A DNA stretch of 64,000 nucleotides from assembly GCF_001591605.1 (NCBI RefSeq), contig NZ_BCVF01000001.1, forward strand, positions 124,001 to 188,000. Direction: 5' to 3'. Made by a program: the position numbers and the translations under genes. This document shows, in pieces, positions 63,537 to 64,000 of this stretch. The stretch is from Bacillus badius NBRC 15713. Lineage in GTDB: Bacteria > Bacillota > Bacilli > Bacillales > Domibacillaceae. Every line of letters starts with the position of its first letter. The stretch's first letter is position 1. Below the pieces are notes generated by a model. That model was not told the origin of the DNA. It saw only the letters and a program-made list of their open reading frames with translations, and made no database searches.

Positions 63537-63552
63537 CATACAGCTCACAAGG

Positions 63553-63600
63553 AAAGCCCTAAAAGTCCCTGAAAGACTTTTAGGGCTTTTGGTTTGTTTT
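63553..63600 (+). terminator. Terminator after ribU
   Basis: AAAGCCCTAAAAGTC and GACTTTTAGGGCTTT form a perfect 15-bp stem around CCTGAAA, followed by TGGTTTGTTTTT. Confidence 0.9.
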
Positions 63601-63616
63601 TACAGGAATAAAGAAC

Positions 63617-63644
63617 TTGAATGTAAGAGGTCATCGGGTATAAT
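63617..63644 (+). promoter_or_regulatory. Probable sigma-A promoter of the chemoreceptor gene
   Basis: TTGAAT (63617-63622), 16 bases, TATAAT (63639-63644), 53 bp before the TTG start. Confidence 0.55.
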
Positions 63645-63697
63645 TATCCATGGAGAAAACTTGTTTTTATAGAAAATACAGATAAGGTGGGTTGAAA

Positions 63698-64000
63698 TTG
63701 AGGTTTTCTGTAGGTAAAAAGTTGTATTTGGGTTTTATAGCTGTTTTATCCGCTTTAATCCTAGTAGGAGCTGTCGGCTATTTATCGGCAATGAGGTTGG
63801 ACAAAGAATATACTTTCTTGCTGGATGATCGCGTCAAGAAAGTAGAAATGATTGATGAGCTGATTAGTATAGAAAAGGATGTATCGATCTATTCTCTTAC
63901 ATATTTTACTTTTGCTGAACAGAACAGCTTAGATGAAATCGAGAAAAAACAGCAAGAATTTGCGGATGTACATCGCCGTCTTGAACAAATGATTCAGCAG
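63698..64000 (+). CDS. Methyl-accepting chemotaxis protein, N-terminal part (runs off the window)
   Basis: The frame from TTG 63698 (AAGGTGG seven bases upstream) is open to the end. It encodes a basic start (LRFSVGKKLYLGF), one membrane helix (IAVLSALILVGAVGYLSAM) and then helical extracytoplasmic sequence (YTFLLDDRVKKVEMIDELI, IEKDVSIYSLTYFTFAEQN). This matches the four-helix-bundle sensor of chemoreceptors; the signalling domain lies outside the window, so other HAMP-containing sensors are possible. Confidence 0.7.
   Translation, partial: MRFSVGKKLYLGFIAVLSALILVGAVGYLSAMRLDKEYTFLLDDRVKKVEMIDELISIEKDVSIYSLTYFTFAEQNSLDEIEKKQQEFADVHRRLEQMIQQ

Overview
The window is a 64 kb stretch of chromosome from a spore-forming, low-to-medium GC Bacillaceae member. 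The evidence is the gene content (spoIIM, dacF, spoIIAA-AB-sigF, spoVAA/AB/AF, spmA/B, dacB), the many AGGAGG-type ribosome binding sites, and gene order that largely follows the Bacillus subtilis yqi-yqj-yqk-spo-lysA-scp-res-ribU segment. I cannot name the species from sequence alone. There is no rRNA, tRNA, CRISPR array, prophage or intact insertion sequence. Nearly all of it is conserved core genome. The unusual points are missing operon members, decayed genes, overlooked miniproteins and regulatory sites.

Layout. (1) 1-8.5 kb: branched-chain amino acid catabolism. A sigma-54 activator (bkdR, 5' end outside the window) precedes a textbook -24/-12 promoter and the operon bcd, a decayed butyrate-kinase-like gene, lpdV, bkdAA, bkdAB and bkdB; ptb is absent. 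(2) 8.5-10.7 kb, minus strand: an AraC regulator translationally coupled to a small membrane protein, and a secreted DUF1002 protein. (3) 10.9-21.9 kb: methylmalonyl-CoA mutase (mutA, mutB), its MeaB-type G-protein, bacilliredoxin brxB, a YqjA-like membrane protein, a 31-codon Prli42-like miniprotein on the minus strand, methylmalonyl-CoA epimerase, the carboxyltransferase subunit, peptidase YqjE and a CheW protein. Blocks 1 and 3 together take valine and isoleucine carbon through propionyl-CoA to succinyl-CoA. (4) 22.2-25 kb, minus strand: a class III aminotransferase and an amino acid/amine permease. (5) 25-36.6 kb: dinB with a LexA box, a YueI-family gene with a probable CTG start, rnz, namA, a T-box controlled proC-type gene, yqjP, yqjQ, yqzH, a CDGSH protein, yqkB, yqkD, yqkE, yqkF and nudF. 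(6) 36.7-50 kb: spoIIM, fur, yqzK, xerD, the nucleoside salvage operon deoB-pupG-pdp, dacF, spoIIAA-AB-sigF (sigma-H/Spo0A-type promoter), spoVAA-AB-AF (sigma-G-type promoter) and lysA. (7) 50-64 kb: an orphan ribT, a DUF309 gene, scpA-scpB, dacB-spmA-spmB, rluB, resABC-resDE, a small secreted or membrane protein, an FMN riboswitch with ribU, and the 5' end of a chemoreceptor gene.

The points most worth a second look are: the decayed butyrate kinase kept in frame inside the bkd operon together with the loss of ptb; the spoVA cluster reduced to AA-AB-AF without AC/AD/AE; ribT without the riboflavin operon; three hydrophobic small proteins (31, 30 and 62 codons); the apparent CTG start; and a possible 110-bp inverted-repeat element upstream of the FMN riboswitch. 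I did not find a convincing wholly new multi-gene system.
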